This document shows positions 18,463-28,228 of a stretch of DNA of 64,000 nt, one piece after another (position 1 is the first letter of the stretch; each line of letters starts with the position of its first letter). The position numbers and the translations under genes were made by a program. The notes beneath the pieces were generated by a model, which was not told the origin of the DNA, made no database searches, and worked only from the letters and a program-made list of their open reading frames with translations. The DNA lies in contig JAVEYW010000007.1 in assembly GCA_034003325.1 (NCBI GenBank), forward strand, positions 158,814-222,813. The letters run 5' to 3'. The DNA is from Desulfobacterales bacterium (lineage in GTDB: Bacteria > Desulfobacterota > Desulfobacteria > Desulfobacterales > JAFDDL01).

Positions 18463-18825
18463 TTAGCGCCCCGGCACAATAATCCGAGAATCGCTTTGTT
18501 GCTGTTGTTTTTTTTGCATTTCCTGCATTTTCTGGAACTGCTCGATCATTTGCGCCATGGCTTTTTCCATCGCCGCGGGAAAGACGTGAAGCGCTTCCTC
18601 GAAGCTATTGGCCTCCAGCATCGCCTGAAGCGGCAGCGGCCCTTCGGGGCTCATCAGTTGCGTGGAGCCGACATATTGCTCCGTGCGGCTATCATCCCGT
18701 GAGCCGTCCGGCTTGATGGGCACCAGCCGCCGAATGGAGGCCACTTTCATATCCGTAATATTCTCTTCCCGGTAGAGATTGTCTTGGTTTACCGTAAAAT
18801 CGATTCCCTGATTGCCTTGCGCCAT
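18463..18825 (-). CDS. Conserved hypothetical protein with C-terminal coiled coil
   Basis: A 120-residue cytosolic protein. The N-terminal half is polar (MAQGNQGIDFTVNQDNLYRE), and residues about 75-112 are Met/Gln/Lys-rich helix (EQFQKMQEMQKKQQQQ) likely to form a coiled coil. ATG 18825 is chosen for the upstream AAAGGA. No function is recognised. It may be co-transcribed with the DNA glycosylase. Confidence 0.6.
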   Translation of the reverse strand: MAQGNQGIDFTVNQDNLYREENITDMKVASIRRLVPIKPDGSRDDSRTEQYVGSTQLMSPEGPLPLQAMLEANSFEEALHVFPAAMEKAMAQMIEQFQKMQEMQKKQQQQSDSRIIVPGR

Positions 18826-18944
18826 AATATTTATCCTTTTCGTAAACAGGCGGTTAATCAAATATGTGCCGCCTCATACCATAATCACCCCGGCTTTGCA
18901 CCTATAATCGGTGAAACTGCAAAGGTGCATAATCGTTACTTCTA

Positions 18945-19148
18945 TCACACAATGCCCAGCAATCGAAGGATAACCGGCAACAGCAAGGCAATAATGATCA
19001 TAATGCCCGGAACCGTCAGATAGGGCCGATACCAGGGCGCGCCGGCCACGCGCGCTTTTTTCAATTCCGACAAAAACCAGTTCCCGATAAAAATCGCGGC
19101 AACCAAAACCGCTATCATCTTCAAAAGCCCCGCTATCCCCTGCATCAT
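18945..19148 (-). CDS. Small integral membrane protein
   Basis: A 67-residue protein with two transmembrane helices, one around residues 8-25 (LLKMIAVLVAAIFIGNWFL) and one around 46-64 (VPGIMIIIALLLPVILRLL), joined by a short basic loop. ATG 19148 follows GGTGGAG; a TTG 12 bp further upstream is an alternative. No homology is recognised. Confidence 0.55.
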   Translation of the reverse strand: MMQGIAGLLKMIAVLVAAIFIGNWFLSELKKARVAGAPWYRPYLTVPGIMIIIALLLPVILRLLGIV

Positions 19149-19515
19149 TCTCTCCACCAAGATCCCCGGAATCTATTTGACCCCCGGGTATTTTCGAGTA
19201 TTTATTAAAATTTTCAGAGTGATAATACAATCGCATGAAAAAATCAAACCCTCCGGATAGAAACCGTGCTTAAGGAATCAAAATTTACTAAGGAGATCGC
19301 GCAAAAGATCGGTATAGTGGGCACCCCTGCAGGGGCAAGAGTTCCAGGTTGCATGTGGAACTGCCCGGAGTTCGGAAAAGGTTGACTTGAATTTCCCAAA
19401 GTGAGATTTCATTAAAGGTGACGCCAATAAGTTGAAACCGAATGGTATGAACACGAAAACGCCGAAAGGCGCGGCCGGTTGACGAAACCGGAATATCAAG
19501 GATGCAACCATTAAC
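19149..19515. other. Intergenic region between divergent genes
   Basis: About 365 bp between the small membrane protein and the Nudix gene. It holds no convincing gene; an antisense frame at 19278-19628 overlaps the Nudix gene and lacks protein-like composition. It must carry both promoters, which were not identified. Confidence 0.4.
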
Positions 19516-20358
19516 GTGATACCGCTTGAACCCTTCATTAAAGATCCGGGCCGGTTAAAATCGCATATTTGTGATCGGCTGCAGGTCGCCTGCCTGCGGC
19601 ACAAACTGCGCGAAACATATGCCGACACATCGATTCCTTCCTTTGCGATTCTCTTCCTGTTGGAAATGCATCGTTTGCCGGGCCGGGCACACGCAGAACC
19701 TTGTCTGGTGTTAAACGAACGCTCCGAGTTGGTTCGTCAAGCCGGAGATCTGTGTTTTCCGGGCGGCGGCATCATGGAACGGCTCGACCCGATTTTGGCG
19801 GGATTGCTTAAACTGCCCGGAATGCCGCTATCCCGCTGGCCGCACTGGTCTTATTGGCAACGCCGGTATCCGGACACCGCGCGCCGAATGGCGCTGTTTC
19901 TGGCCACCGGTCTCAGGGAAAGCTTTGAGGAAATGCGACTGAACCCGCTGGGAATCGATTTTCTCGGCCCCATGCCCTCGGAGAAGTTGATCCTGTTTCA
20001 TCGGGTCATTTTCCCAACGGTCGGATGGCTCGGCCGGCTGCAACGCCTCAAGCTGAATCCGGAGGTGGCGCAAATCATTTATCTGCCGTTAAGGGATTTT
20101 TTCAACCCGAATCATTACGCCCGGCTTCATTTTCGGTACGACCAGCGTACGATGGGAAACACGTTAGCACCCCTTCCGGCGGAGCATCCGTGTTTTATTC
20201 CCCCAATCGATAACGGCACCGCACCGTTGTATGGCGCCACATTTCGCATTGTTCTGACCTTTCTGGCCGTGGTCTTCGGGTTTGAGCCCCCGGCACTCGA
20301 ATCCCTGCCGATGATTCCCGGCAATCTGGGAAAAAACTATATGCCACGCAAGCCTTGA
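19516..20358 (+). CDS. Nudix hydrolase-like protein (CoA-pyrophosphatase-like) with interrupted Nudix box
   Basis: A 280-residue protein resembling NUDT7/CoA diphosphatases: FPGGG at about residue 78 begins the Nudix box and RESFEEM supplies the metal-binding helix. About 40 residues separate the glycine part from the helix, much more than the canonical seven, so the box is split by an insertion. Whether it still hydrolyses a nucleoside diphosphate is uncertain. The start is a GTG without a well-placed SD, so the N-terminus may be longer. Confidence 0.65.
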   Translation: MIPLEPFIKDPGRLKSHICDRLQVACLRHKLRETYADTSIPSFAILFLLEMHRLPGRAHAEPCLVLNERSELVRQAGDLCFPGGGIMERLDPILAGLLKLPGMPLSRWPHWSYWQRRYPDTARRMALFLATGLRESFEEMRLNPLGIDFLGPMPSEKLILFHRVIFPTVGWLGRLQRLKLNPEVAQIIYLPLRDFFNPNHYARLHFRYDQRTMGNTLAPLPAEHPCFIPPIDNGTAPLYGATFRIVLTFLAVVFGFEPPALESLPMIPGNLGKNYMPRKP

Positions 20359-20456
20359 AAATTGGCCACCCCCTGGCCCTTGTCAGCATAAGGCTAAAAA
20401 TGATAAGGGGATTCCAGATTTTCAAAAAAACCCTAACTGGCGATTAATTTCATCTT

Positions 20457-21638
20457 ATGGAAAAAATACCATCGGGAAATAGCGCGATCTGCACCCCCTC
20501 GGAAATTCCCGAAGCGGCCGCCGAAAGCCTGAGCGCCCTGCGGAATAATATCGATGCCATCGATCGGCAAATCGTTTCACTTCTGGCGCAACGCCAGCAG
20601 GAAGTCAATGCGGTGGTAGCCCTGAAAAAAACCCACAACCTTCCGGTTTACCACCCCGCCCGGGAAGAAAATCTGATTTCCGACCGGCGTGCCAGAGGCA
20701 TTCAGGCAGGGCTCAATCCGGATTATCTTGAAGAGCTTTTCCGTTGTATCATTCACCAGTCCCGTGTGGAACAAACCGCCAAAATCGCTGAAAAGGGAAC
20801 CCGGCCCGGCGCAACGGTCCTTATCGTGGGGGGAAGCGGCGGCATGGGAAGATATTTCACCCGATATTTCAGAGAGGCCGGCTATTCAGTCAGAAGCATG
20901 CGAAGCACGGATTGGCCGAACATAGAAGCCCTTTGCGATCGAATCGATCTGGCCATCATCAGCGTCCCGATCGACGTCACGGTTTCGGTGATTGAAAAAA
21001 TTGCCCCCTATCTGCCGCCCGATTGCATTCTTACGGATCTGACCAGCATCAAGGGGCCGCCCATGACGGCCATGCTCGCGGCTCACACCGGGCCGGTGGT
21101 GGGGTTGCATCCGCTATTCGGCCCGACCACTTCCATTATGGACAAACAGATCGTGGCCGTAACCCCCGGCAGGGGAATGGCGGCCTGCCAATGGCTGATC
21201 GATCAGTTTATCCTCTGGGGGGCCATCCTCGTGCAGACCACCCCCCGGGAGCATGATGACATCATGGCCATTGTTCAAGCGTTGCGCCATTTTGCCACCT
21301 TTACCTTCGGCAAGTTTTTATGGCAGCGCCGCCTGAATCTCGCAAGATCGCTTGAATTTTCAAGTCCCATCTACCGGCTGGAACTCGGCATGGTGGGAAG
21401 ACTCTTTGCTCAGGACGCCGCCCTTTACGCCGAAATCATCTTCGCTTCCAGGGAGCGGATCGAGCTGCTAAAGGCCTACGTCGCCTCCATGATGGATAAC
21501 ATCGAAATGCTTGAAAAGGGCGGCAAGGAGACCTTTAACAAGGAATTCGCCAAAATTGCCGAATGGTTCGGCCCCTTCAGCGAACAGGCCATGCGGGAGA
21601 GCACCTTTTTGATCGATAAGCTGATCGAGCGATTTTAA
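20457..21638 (+). CDS. tyrA: Bifunctional chorismate mutase / prephenate dehydrogenase (T-protein type)
   Basis: A 393-residue fusion for tyrosine biosynthesis. Residues about 23-110 are an AroQ-type chorismate mutase helix bundle (LRNNIDAIDRQIVSLLAQR, VYHPAREENLI). Residues about 120-393 are the NAD(P)-dependent prephenate dehydrogenase (VGGSGGMGRYFTRYFREAG, TDLTSIKGPPM, VGLHPLFGP). This order matches enteric TyrA. It is transcribed towards the polyamine operon, with about 70 bp between the converging stops. Confidence 0.9.
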   Translation: MEKIPSGNSAICTPSEIPEAAAESLSALRNNIDAIDRQIVSLLAQRQQEVNAVVALKKTHNLPVYHPAREENLISDRRARGIQAGLNPDYLEELFRCIIHQSRVEQTAKIAEKGTRPGATVLIVGGSGGMGRYFTRYFREAGYSVRSMRSTDWPNIEALCDRIDLAIISVPIDVTVSVIEKIAPYLPPDCILTDLTSIKGPPMTAMLAAHTGPVVGLHPLFGPTTSIMDKQIVAVTPGRGMAACQWLIDQFILWGAILVQTTPREHDDIMAIVQALRHFATFTFGKFLWQRRLNLARSLEFSSPIYRLELGMVGRLFAQDAALYAEIIFASRERIELLKAYVASMMDNIEMLEKGGKETFNKEFAKIAEWFGPFSEQAMRESTFLIDKLIERF

Positions 21639-21708
21639 TTCCGTACGGCATCTTTCAATGGAATCAAAGCCATCTGCGGGGTGCCCGTGGCAGGGAAGAT
21701 GAAGCCGG

Positions 21709-22902
21709 TTATCCGATATAGGCAATGTTTCCGGCATCATTCTTTTTTTCGTTCAGAATGACGATATCGACTTTTTCAAGGGAATTAAAGGTGGTGGCGC
21801 TGGCGATCGTGTAGGCGCCCATCATGTGCGCGACCACAAGATCCCCCAGCTCAAGCTCGGGAAGCAGAATATCTTCGGCGATCACATCCACACTGTCGCA
21901 CGTCGGACCGGCCAGCACGCTGGGATATTGCGCGTTTTCTTTTCGAAGCACCGTGATGGGGTACTGCGCCTTATCAAAAATGCGCCCGCTAAAGGAGCCG
22001 TAAACGCCGTCATCAAGGTAATACCACCAGCGCCCTTCTCGATAGGCCTTTCCCACAACGCTGGTTACCGCCGTCACCGAAGGCGCGGCCAGATACCGGC
22101 CCGGTTCGGCGATGACCCGAAGATGCTCGGGCAGGGTGCCAAGCGCCGCGCGAATCGGTGCGCAAAATTCGCCGATGTCCGCGGTGTCCGCCTCATAGGC
22201 CGCCGGGAAACCGCCGCCGATGTTGAGGACGCTCATCGTCACCCCCATGGCCTCGGCCCGCGCGATCAACTCTTTGCAGGATTCAATCGCGGCGACATGG
22301 GCATCCGGCGTCCGGGATTGAGACCCCACATGAAAGCACAGCCCTTTGATGTGAATCCCCATGTTTCTGGCCTGATTGATCAGATGCAAAGCTTCGGCGG
22401 GTGCGCAACCGAACTTTTTGGAAAGATCGACGACCGCATCCTTGCCCCTGAAACTCACCCGCAGCAAAATCCCGACCCGATGGCGATACACTTGAAATTT
22501 TTCAAGCTCCAAGGGGTTATCCACGACAAAGGTGGTGCACCCGAACCGAAGGGCCTTTCGAATATCCGCATCCCGTTTGATCGGATGCGTAAAAACAGTG
22601 CGCCGAGGGTCTAAATGCAGGCTTTGAAGGAGCCGAATTTCCCCGAACGAGGCCACGTCGAAAAAAGCCCCCTCTTGATGCAGCGTGGCCACAACGGACG
22701 CATGCGGCAGGGCTTTGATCGCATAGTACAACTGCACGCCCGGCAGCACATCGGATAATGCTCTGAATTTACGACGTAACGTCTCACAATCAAGCACGAG
22801 CAGGGGAGTGCCGTGACTTTCCGAAACCCTGCGACAGGTCTCGGCTTCCACAATCAGTTGATCATGCCACGACAGCTCGTCTTTAACGATTGAGGGCATC
22901 AT
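21709..22902 (-). CDS. Ornithine decarboxylase-like fold-type III PLP enzyme
   Basis: A 397-residue alanine-racemase-fold decarboxylase. The PLP lysine is in YYAIKALPH, phosphate binding in NIGGGFP and EPGRYLAA, and the substrate-contact Cys-Asp in GPTCDSVDV, which matches ornithine/lysine decarboxylases rather than carboxynorspermidine decarboxylase. It would supply putrescine (or cadaverine). It is the last gene of a speD-speE operon; its start (22902 or 22899) abuts the speE stop, implying coupling. Confidence 0.88.
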   Translation of the reverse strand: MMPSIVKDELSWHDQLIVEAETCRRVSESHGTPLLVLDCETLRRKFRALSDVLPGVQLYYAIKALPHASVVATLHQEGAFFDVASFGEIRLLQSLHLDPRRTVFTHPIKRDADIRKALRFGCTTFVVDNPLELEKFQVYRHRVGILLRVSFRGKDAVVDLSKKFGCAPAEALHLINQARNMGIHIKGLCFHVGSQSRTPDAHVAAIESCKELIARAEAMGVTMSVLNIGGGFPAAYEADTADIGEFCAPIRAALGTLPEHLRVIAEPGRYLAAPSVTAVTSVVGKAYREGRWWYYLDDGVYGSFSGRIFDKAQYPITVLRKENAQYPSVLAGPTCDSVDVIAEDILLPELELGDLVVAHMMGAYTIASATTFNSLEKVDIVILNEKKNDAGNIAYIG

Positions 22903-23762
22903 TATTTCGGGGCAGCTCCTATGGCGGCTTTGACATATTGAGGCAACGCAAACGCCGCCTGATGAATTTCCGGGTTATAGTATCGCGTCTCTATGCCGGA
23001 GGCTGCATACCGCTCTTGAAGGGTCTGAAGCGGTACCCGGCGCAACTGCGGATCATCCGATGCCCAGGCAAAGGCCATGATTCCCCCCACGTAAGTGGGA
23101 ACCGCGGCAGAGAAAAACCCCCAGTCCTTAAACACCTTGGACAGGTTTCTATCGGTGTTGACCACTTCATCCAATTGCATGAAGGGCACCCCGTTCTGGG
23201 TGACCAGAACGCCGCCCGGAGCCAAAAGGCGCCGGCAGCCGGCATAATAATTTTCTTTAAACAGAACCTCTCCCGGCCCGATGGGGTCGGTGGAGTCGGT
23301 AATGATGACGTCAAACTGTTCCGTGTTTTCCTTGACAAACACGATTCCGTCCTGAATCACAATTCGGGTGCGCGGATCATCAAAAGCGCCCTGGTGATGA
23401 TTCGGCATGTGCTCACGGCAAATCTCCACCAGTTCCCCGTCAATTTCCACGAGGGTGACATGCGCCACATCCTTGTGCCGCAGCACTTCCCGCAGCATGC
23501 CGCCGTCGCCGCCGCCGATAATGAGCACTCTTTTCGCATGGCCGTGCGCGAAAATCGGCACATGGGTCAGCATCTCATGATAGATGAACTCATCCCGCTC
23601 CGTGCTTTGAACAATCCCGTCCAGGATCATCACCCGGCCGAACTTGGCATTATGGAATATTACCAGATGTTGATGCTCGGTCTGAAGTTCGTAATAGACC
23701 TTGTCCACGGAAAACAGTTGTCCATAGGCATCATACAGCGTTTCAACAAACGGCTTCATCAT
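22902..23762 (-). CDS. speE: Spermidine synthase
   Basis: A 286-residue aminopropyltransferase, joining decarboxylated SAM to putrescine. The SAM-binding motif [16 protein letters not shown] and the catalytic region [15 protein letters not shown] are intact. ATG 23762 is preferred because GAGGAG lies 9 bases upstream; a frame start at 23789 would lack an SD. It overlaps the speD end by 20 bp. Together with its neighbours it makes a complete ornithine-to-spermidine route. Confidence 0.92.
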   Translation of the reverse strand: MMKPFVETLYDAYGQLFSVDKVYYELQTEHQHLVIFHNAKFGRVMILDGIVQSTERDEFIYHEMLTHVPIFAHGHAKRVLIIGGGDGGMLREVLRHKDVAHVTLVEIDGELVEICREHMPNHHQGAFDDPRTRIVIQDGIVFVKENTEQFDVIITDSTDPIGPGEVLFKENYYAGCRRLLAPGGVLVTQNGVPFMQLDEVVNTDRNLSKVFKDWGFFSAAVPTYVGGIMAFAWASDDPQLRRVPLQTLQERYAASGIETRYYNPEIHQAAFALPQYVKAAIGAAPK

Positions 23763-24246
23763 GTTCAACTGCTCCTCTGAGGTGCTCATGAACCGTGACG
23801 CGTTCGGGATTCAAATTGCGCGTAATAATTTCCAAGGCTTTTCTCGGTTCCGATTCGCCGCACATGAAAATGTCAAAGGCCGCAAACTGACGCTCCGGCC
23901 AGGTATGAACGCTGATATGGGATTCCGCTAACACCGCCACGCCCGATATACCGCCTTCAGGCGTAAAATGGTGCAGATGGATATGAAGCAACGTCGCTCC
24001 GGCGGCCTCAACCGCCTTACGGAAAGTTTCTTCCATCACATCCAGATTATCTAAATGTTGCGCTCCCCACAGATCAATGATCAGATGAGATCCGGCACAT
24101 TCGAGTCCATCACGTTTAATAAAGTGATCTTTTGGCTCTTTTTGACTCTCGGGTTGGCAGTATGCGGGCCATTTGGAAATTGATCTATTGGCACCGACCG
24201 AATCAATCGGCACCCTCTCCCGGGTAGCGACGTTGGTATGCATCAT
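23743..24246 (-). CDS. speD: S-adenosylmethionine decarboxylase proenzyme
   Basis: A 167-residue proenzyme that self-cleaves to form a pyruvoyl cofactor. The cleavage Glu-Ser is in [12 protein letters not shown] and the catalytic Cys in IFMCGE, as in the short Bacillus-type class. It carries about 50 extra N-terminal residues before HLIIDLWG compared with the usual 120-130-residue proteins. The start is chosen as ATG 24246, 8 bases after AAGGAG; ATG 24252 and 24243 are alternatives. It is first in the polyamine operon. Confidence 0.9.
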   Translation of the reverse strand: MMHTNVATRERVPIDSVGANRSISKWPAYCQPESQKEPKDHFIKRDGLECAGSHLIIDLWGAQHLDNLDVMEETFRKAVEAAGATLLHIHLHHFTPEGGISGVAVLAESHISVHTWPERQFAAFDIFMCGESEPRKALEIITRNLNPERVTVHEHLRGAVEHDEAVC

Positions 24247-24284
24247 TGGCATCACTCCTTATAAAACAGCACCCTTCTTTTTTA

Positions 24285-24307
24285 AGCGCCGTTTTTGGAG
24301 CGGCGCT
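24285..24307 (-). promoter_or_regulatory. Hairpin in the speD leader
   Basis: A perfect 7-bp inverted repeat (AGCGCCG/CGGCGCT) with a 9-nt loop lies about 40 bp before the speD start and inside the predicted leader. It lacks a T-run on the minus strand, so it is not a standard terminator; a role in translation or mRNA stability is only a guess. Confidence 0.4.
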
Positions 24308-24355
24308 GATTTAGGAAAACATAAATCCTCGTTGGTTAGTTTTTGGTTGGGGCGG

Positions 24356-24383
24356 ATTCTACCCATTTATGAATGAATTTCAA
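24356..24383 (-). promoter_or_regulatory. Candidate sigma-70 promoter for speD-speE-ODC
   Basis: TTGAAA (24383-24378) and TAGAAT (24361-24356) with 16-bp spacing on the minus strand, roughly 110 bp upstream of speD. Confidence 0.45.
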
Positions 24384-24744
24384 GAAAAATTTTCATAATC
24401 CGTCTTTTTTTTTAATTCCCGTCAAGCCAGCCCCCTAGGCCGCCCTGAAGACGGTCTTTTTTTTATTGGAGTCTGCCGGCCGAAGGGGCGTGCCGCAACA
24501 TCAACCCCTCCCTGTCGGAAACCTCCGCCCCCAAGCGTTTTGTCGATGCAATACTGATTGACTGAGAAATACTTTTAATCTAAAAACAAGTAGTTATGAT
24601 TGACAATGGTTGCATAGGGGCACCTGCTCGGAATCAGGTAATTTAACAAAAGAACGGGGACGCCGTTACGGGCAAAAAGACGCCGGTTCCGGATGGGCAT
24701 AACTTCAAGAGGATACGGGAAGCATAAACGGTTAGGAGGTTTGA
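24384..24744. other. Intergenic region upstream of the DUF6765-like gene
   Basis: About 360 bp without a credible gene. It includes two T-rich tracts (around 24407 and 24464) and a weak CCGTC/GACGG inverted repeat between them. No RNA gene was recognised. Confidence 0.4.
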
Positions 24745-25725
24745 ATGGATACGGAATTTCATTTCCATATGACGGGCATTATCGCGTATGCGGCCGGTTT
24801 TACGCAAAAAGAGGCCCGAACCATCGCTTACGCTTGCGAGTACACCGACGAGAACGATGAAACCTTTCGGGTCAAGGACCGCCGGACCGAAGAAATCTAC
24901 GAAAATTATATTTCTCAGACCATGAACATTCTAAAGCCAAGGCGGCATCTGATGCGCATCTATCCGGTGTTTCACTTCATTCCCGGAGACTATGACGCCG
25001 AGACAGCCCGAAGAAAAGACGGAAAAATGCACTTACTCGTTACGACACCCGACAATGAGATAGCCAATGACCTGATCGATGCGGCACTGAAAGTTCAGGA
25101 TGAAACCCGCCTGCATCGCATCGGCATTGCAACCCACGCCTACGCGGACACCTGGGCGCATCAAAATTTTGTGGGCTGGTACGATTATTTCAACAATATC
25201 GGCCTCGATATAAAGCCCGATATCGGCCATGCCGACGCAGAGCATCACCCCGATTGGCCGAGCCACCGGTGGGAGGATAACCGGCTGGTCGAAGGTGAAA
25301 TCAACAACACCGCCCGCTTTCTTGAAGCTGCGGAGAAGATCTATAAAAAGTACCGCCAGTCGGATCCGTTGAAAAGCCGGAAACCCAAGATGAATTGGGA
25401 AACGCTGTGTGAAAAACTCGCAAATGCCATGGGTACCCTCTTTTCCGGCGCCATGAATTGGTATCGCGAGAATCGCATGCGTCAATACCTCGCATTGGCT
25501 CCCTGGCTTGAAAAATTCGACGAAACCAAGTGGTTTGACAACGCCATCGAGAAAAATGTGATCGCACGGATTCATAGCGGACTTTGTCACTGGCGCGAGG
25601 ATGTTGAAATAGAAAAGACGGATTGGTTTTTATTTCAGGATGCAGTCAAAGCGCACCAAGCCCTTGCCATGGATCGGCTCAACCCCATTTTCGGGAAAAT
25701 GGGGGTTGATCTTCATGATCATTGA
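24745..25725 (+). CDS. DUF6765-like conserved hypothetical protein
   Basis: A 326-residue soluble protein that resembles a family of uncharacterised proteins beginning MDTEFHFHMTGIIAYAAGF. Histidine/aspartate-rich motifs (EFHFHMT at the start, HAYADTWAHQNF near residue 130, HADAEHHPDWPSHRW near 170) suggest a metal-dependent hydrolase site like those of zinc phospholipase C or S1/P1 nucleases, but this is inference. The ATG follows TTAGGAGG. It is monocistronic, converging on the EPS locus. Confidence 0.6.
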   Translation: MDTEFHFHMTGIIAYAAGFTQKEARTIAYACEYTDENDETFRVKDRRTEEIYENYISQTMNILKPRRHLMRIYPVFHFIPGDYDAETARRKDGKMHLLVTTPDNEIANDLIDAALKVQDETRLHRIGIATHAYADTWAHQNFVGWYDYFNNIGLDIKPDIGHADAEHHPDWPSHRWEDNRLVEGEINNTARFLEAAEKIYKKYRQSDPLKSRKPKMNWETLCEKLANAMGTLFSGAMNWYRENRMRQYLALAPWLEKFDETKWFDNAIEKNVIARIHSGLCHWREDVEIEKTDWFLFQDAVKAHQALAMDRLNPIFGKMGVDLHDH

Positions 25726-25748
25726 AACCGGCTCTCTGGTTCAGGAAC

Positions 25749-25803
25749 AAAAAAACCCCCAAAGCATTTGCCGCTATCGGCAGCGAGTGCTTTGGGGGGG
25801 TTC
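25749..25803 (-). terminator. Rho-independent terminator ending the EPS locus
   Basis: A long stem (CCCCCAAAGCA with TGCTTTGGGGG) with an inner TTGCCG/CGGCAG hairpin; on the minus strand it is followed by seven T. It lies 20 bp after the stop of the last EPS gene. Confidence 0.85.
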
Positions 25804-25822
25804 AAGTGTTCCGTGTCAAAAG

Positions 25823-28174
25823 TTAGCTGTTAAGATTTAATAGACTTTCCATCCGTCTTTTTGCCTCTTTATTGTCCGGTTCCAGAAAAAGAGCATGGGT
25901 GTATTCCTCTTTTGCGCGAAAGGTAATCTGAAGCGTTTCATATAACGAAGCGGTTTCCAGCCGCACCCGAACATCCTTTGGCAAATGATGAATCGCTGCA
26001 AGCATCACCCCAAGGGCTTTATCATATTGCTTTCGTTTCCGGTAGTAACCGCACACCTGGTGGAACCAGCCGGCGGTGATCACCGGCTCATTATTTATTT
26101 GATCAAGCGCTGTTGCGAAGGCCCGCGCCGCCAGATCTTCCATCCCCTCAGTTGCCAGAAACGCCGCATAGATCAAATGCGGCGCCACCCTGTCCGGCAA
26201 CACCCGCGGGATGTCCGTTAGCGCCAGCTTGTTTTCCAACATAAGCGCCATACAGGATTTCGTTTGAGAGGGGGCGATCGAGATGGCCTTTTTGATCATT
26301 AAAAAGCCTTCTTCCTTACGCTGCCGGTTGATTAGCCACACGCCGTATTCCTTGTATCCATCTGAATCGGTCGGGCCATAATGAATGGCGGCCCGAAACA
26401 GCTTATCGGCCGTTTCCCCGTCCGATCCCCGCGCGGCATGAAAGAGCGCCAGCTCGCGCAGAAAAAGAGCGTTTGAGGGCGCCAGCCGGATGGCCTTATG
26501 ATAAAACGGCAACGCCGTCTCTGGATTGTCATCATGAAGCATAATCGTATTGGCCTTTAAAAGCGGATACATTGCATGCAAGCGATCAAAAATGGCCGCC
26601 TTGTCCAGATTGGCATGAATCAGCGCCAGTTGCTCCGAAGTAACTTCTTTGTTGAATAAAATCTTCCAGAGCGGTGCAGAAAACCGTTCCCCCGTGTGCG
26701 TCCCGAGATTAAAAGTCACCGCACTCAACAGGATCAAAAACACAGGAATGGCGATATGCTTCCAGGGGTCATTATTGACCGCTTTAAGCAATGTGGCCTT
26801 TTGTGTGCTGCGAAGCCGCGTATTAGCCGCTGAAACCAGAATGCCAAGCATGAGAAAAAAATAAAGCCCGTTAGCACCGAGATGCAGATTAAAATCCGTT
26901 AGGCTGTGAATCAGGATTGAAAAAAGGCCCGCTGCGCATCCGACAAAAATATAAACTGAAAACGGCTCCCGACGCTTTTTAATTGTTCGAAATGATTGCA
27001 GAAAAACGATCCCCAGAAACCAGGATGCCAATACAACGGCAATAAGGCCTCCATCCGTAGCCAGTTCGATGTAATCGTTATGCGCGTGGGAGAATGTCAT
27101 GCCGCCTGGAAAGCTTCGGTACGCCGGAAAGATCGCCCCAAAGGAACCAAAACCGGCTCCGGAAATCGGAAAATCCGTCATTATTCGAATTGAATCCTGC
27201 CATATCAACAACCGGCTGTCAGCGATATCACCGTCTATATTCCGAATTTTCTGAAACCGATCGAAAATCGGATCCCACCCGAACCAGCCGACGGAAAAGA
27301 GAACAACGATAAACAAGACACAAAGGCTAATTCCGGCTTTCTTGTTTTTGCCTCTGATCAGCAGCAGCACACCCAATAAACTAAGGCCCAAGCATAGGCC
27401 CGAAATGCCCCCTCTGGAAAGGGACACAAAAACCGAGGCGGCCATCAAAATACAGCCATACCCGATAAGCACGTATGTGTGGCTCCGGGGTTGGCTGAAA
27501 AATTCAACGATTCGCTCCCGAAGGCTCGTATAGCACACCACTGGCCTCATGAGCAGAAACAAGCTGACAGCAATCGGTATCAGCATTTCCATCAGGCCGG
27601 CATAATGGTTTCGGTTAACATACGTTCCAAAACCGGATGTGCGCGGAACCGATCGGAACCAGAACATCGTCTCGGGAGCGGTAATATGCTGTACGATGGC
27701 AACCAAAGCAAAGACCGCTCCGAATCCAACCAGTATATAAACGGTCCGCTTCAGCAGCGTCTGATCCGTCAAGAGTTGAACGGTCGATATATATAACGCC
27801 GTATAGGCGGCAAATAGGAAAAATTCCGAAAGGGTGGCTTTTTGATTCACCGTAAGCGGCAGCCAGGCCTTCGGATCAAATATACCGACCGTATCGGCAT
27901 AGATTCGATGGGTTGACGGCGATACCAGCTTTATGAGCACAGCGGGCAGCGGCACCAACTGTAACAAAATATACCCCAGGAAAAGCATCAGCGGCAAAAA
28001 GCCCGGAACTTCGACCCATTGCGTTTCCTCATCCTTTCGCTGCACCCATAATAGGGCAAGAATCAGCAGCGCCGCCCCCTCCATGACGGCAAGCGCCCAA
28101 GATTCCACCGCACCGAAGGCCAGGGGGGCAAATATGAGAAGAAAGATGAAGAGGCGGTATATCAGTTTTTTCAT
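25823..28174 (-). CDS. O-antigen ligase/Wzy-like membrane protein with C-terminal TPR domain
   Basis: A 783-residue protein. Residues 1 to about 480 hold roughly a dozen transmembrane helices with the Wzy_C/ligase loop (GAGFGSFGAIFPAYRSF, SHAHNDYIELATDGGLIAV). Residues from about 540 are soluble TPR-like repeats (ALPFYHKAIRLAPSNALFLR, KEYTHALFLEPDNKEAKRR). This architecture is common for EPS polymerases or ligases at the end of Wzx/Wzy loci. A second Wzy-like protein is encoded at 58.6-59.9 kb, so one may polymerise and the other ligate or anchor the glycan. Confidence 0.85.
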   Translation of the reverse strand: MKKLIYRLFIFLLIFAPLAFGAVESWALAVMEGAALLILALLWVQRKDEETQWVEVPGFLPLMLFLGYILLQLVPLPAVLIKLVSPSTHRIYADTVGIFDPKAWLPLTVNQKATLSEFFLFAAYTALYISTVQLLTDQTLLKRTVYILVGFGAVFALVAIVQHITAPETMFWFRSVPRTSGFGTYVNRNHYAGLMEMLIPIAVSLFLLMRPVVCYTSLRERIVEFFSQPRSHTYVLIGYGCILMAASVFVSLSRGGISGLCLGLSLLGVLLLIRGKNKKAGISLCVLFIVVLFSVGWFGWDPIFDRFQKIRNIDGDIADSRLLIWQDSIRIMTDFPISGAGFGSFGAIFPAYRSFPGGMTFSHAHNDYIELATDGGLIAVVLASWFLGIVFLQSFRTIKKRREPFSVYIFVGCAAGLFSILIHSLTDFNLHLGANGLYFFLMLGILVSAANTRLRSTQKATLLKAVNNDPWKHIAIPVFLILLSAVTFNLGTHTGERFSAPLWKILFNKEVTSEQLALIHANLDKAAIFDRLHAMYPLLKANTIMLHDDNPETALPFYHKAIRLAPSNALFLRELALFHAARGSDGETADKLFRAAIHYGPTDSDGYKEYGVWLINRQRKEEGFLMIKKAISIAPSQTKSCMALMLENKLALTDIPRVLPDRVAPHLIYAAFLATEGMEDLAARAFATALDQINNEPVITAGWFHQVCGYYRKRKQYDKALGVMLAAIHHLPKDVRVRLETASLYETLQITFRAKEEYTHALFLEPDNKEAKRRMESLLNLNS

Positions 28175-28228
28175 CAGGCGGCACCGGGGTGGCCGGAAGT
28201 GTTCAATATGAATAAGCGTTAAGATCTT

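Noticed and set aside
19278..19628. 116-residue minus-strand open frame
   Set aside because: It overlaps the Nudix gene and lacks an SD and recognisable composition.
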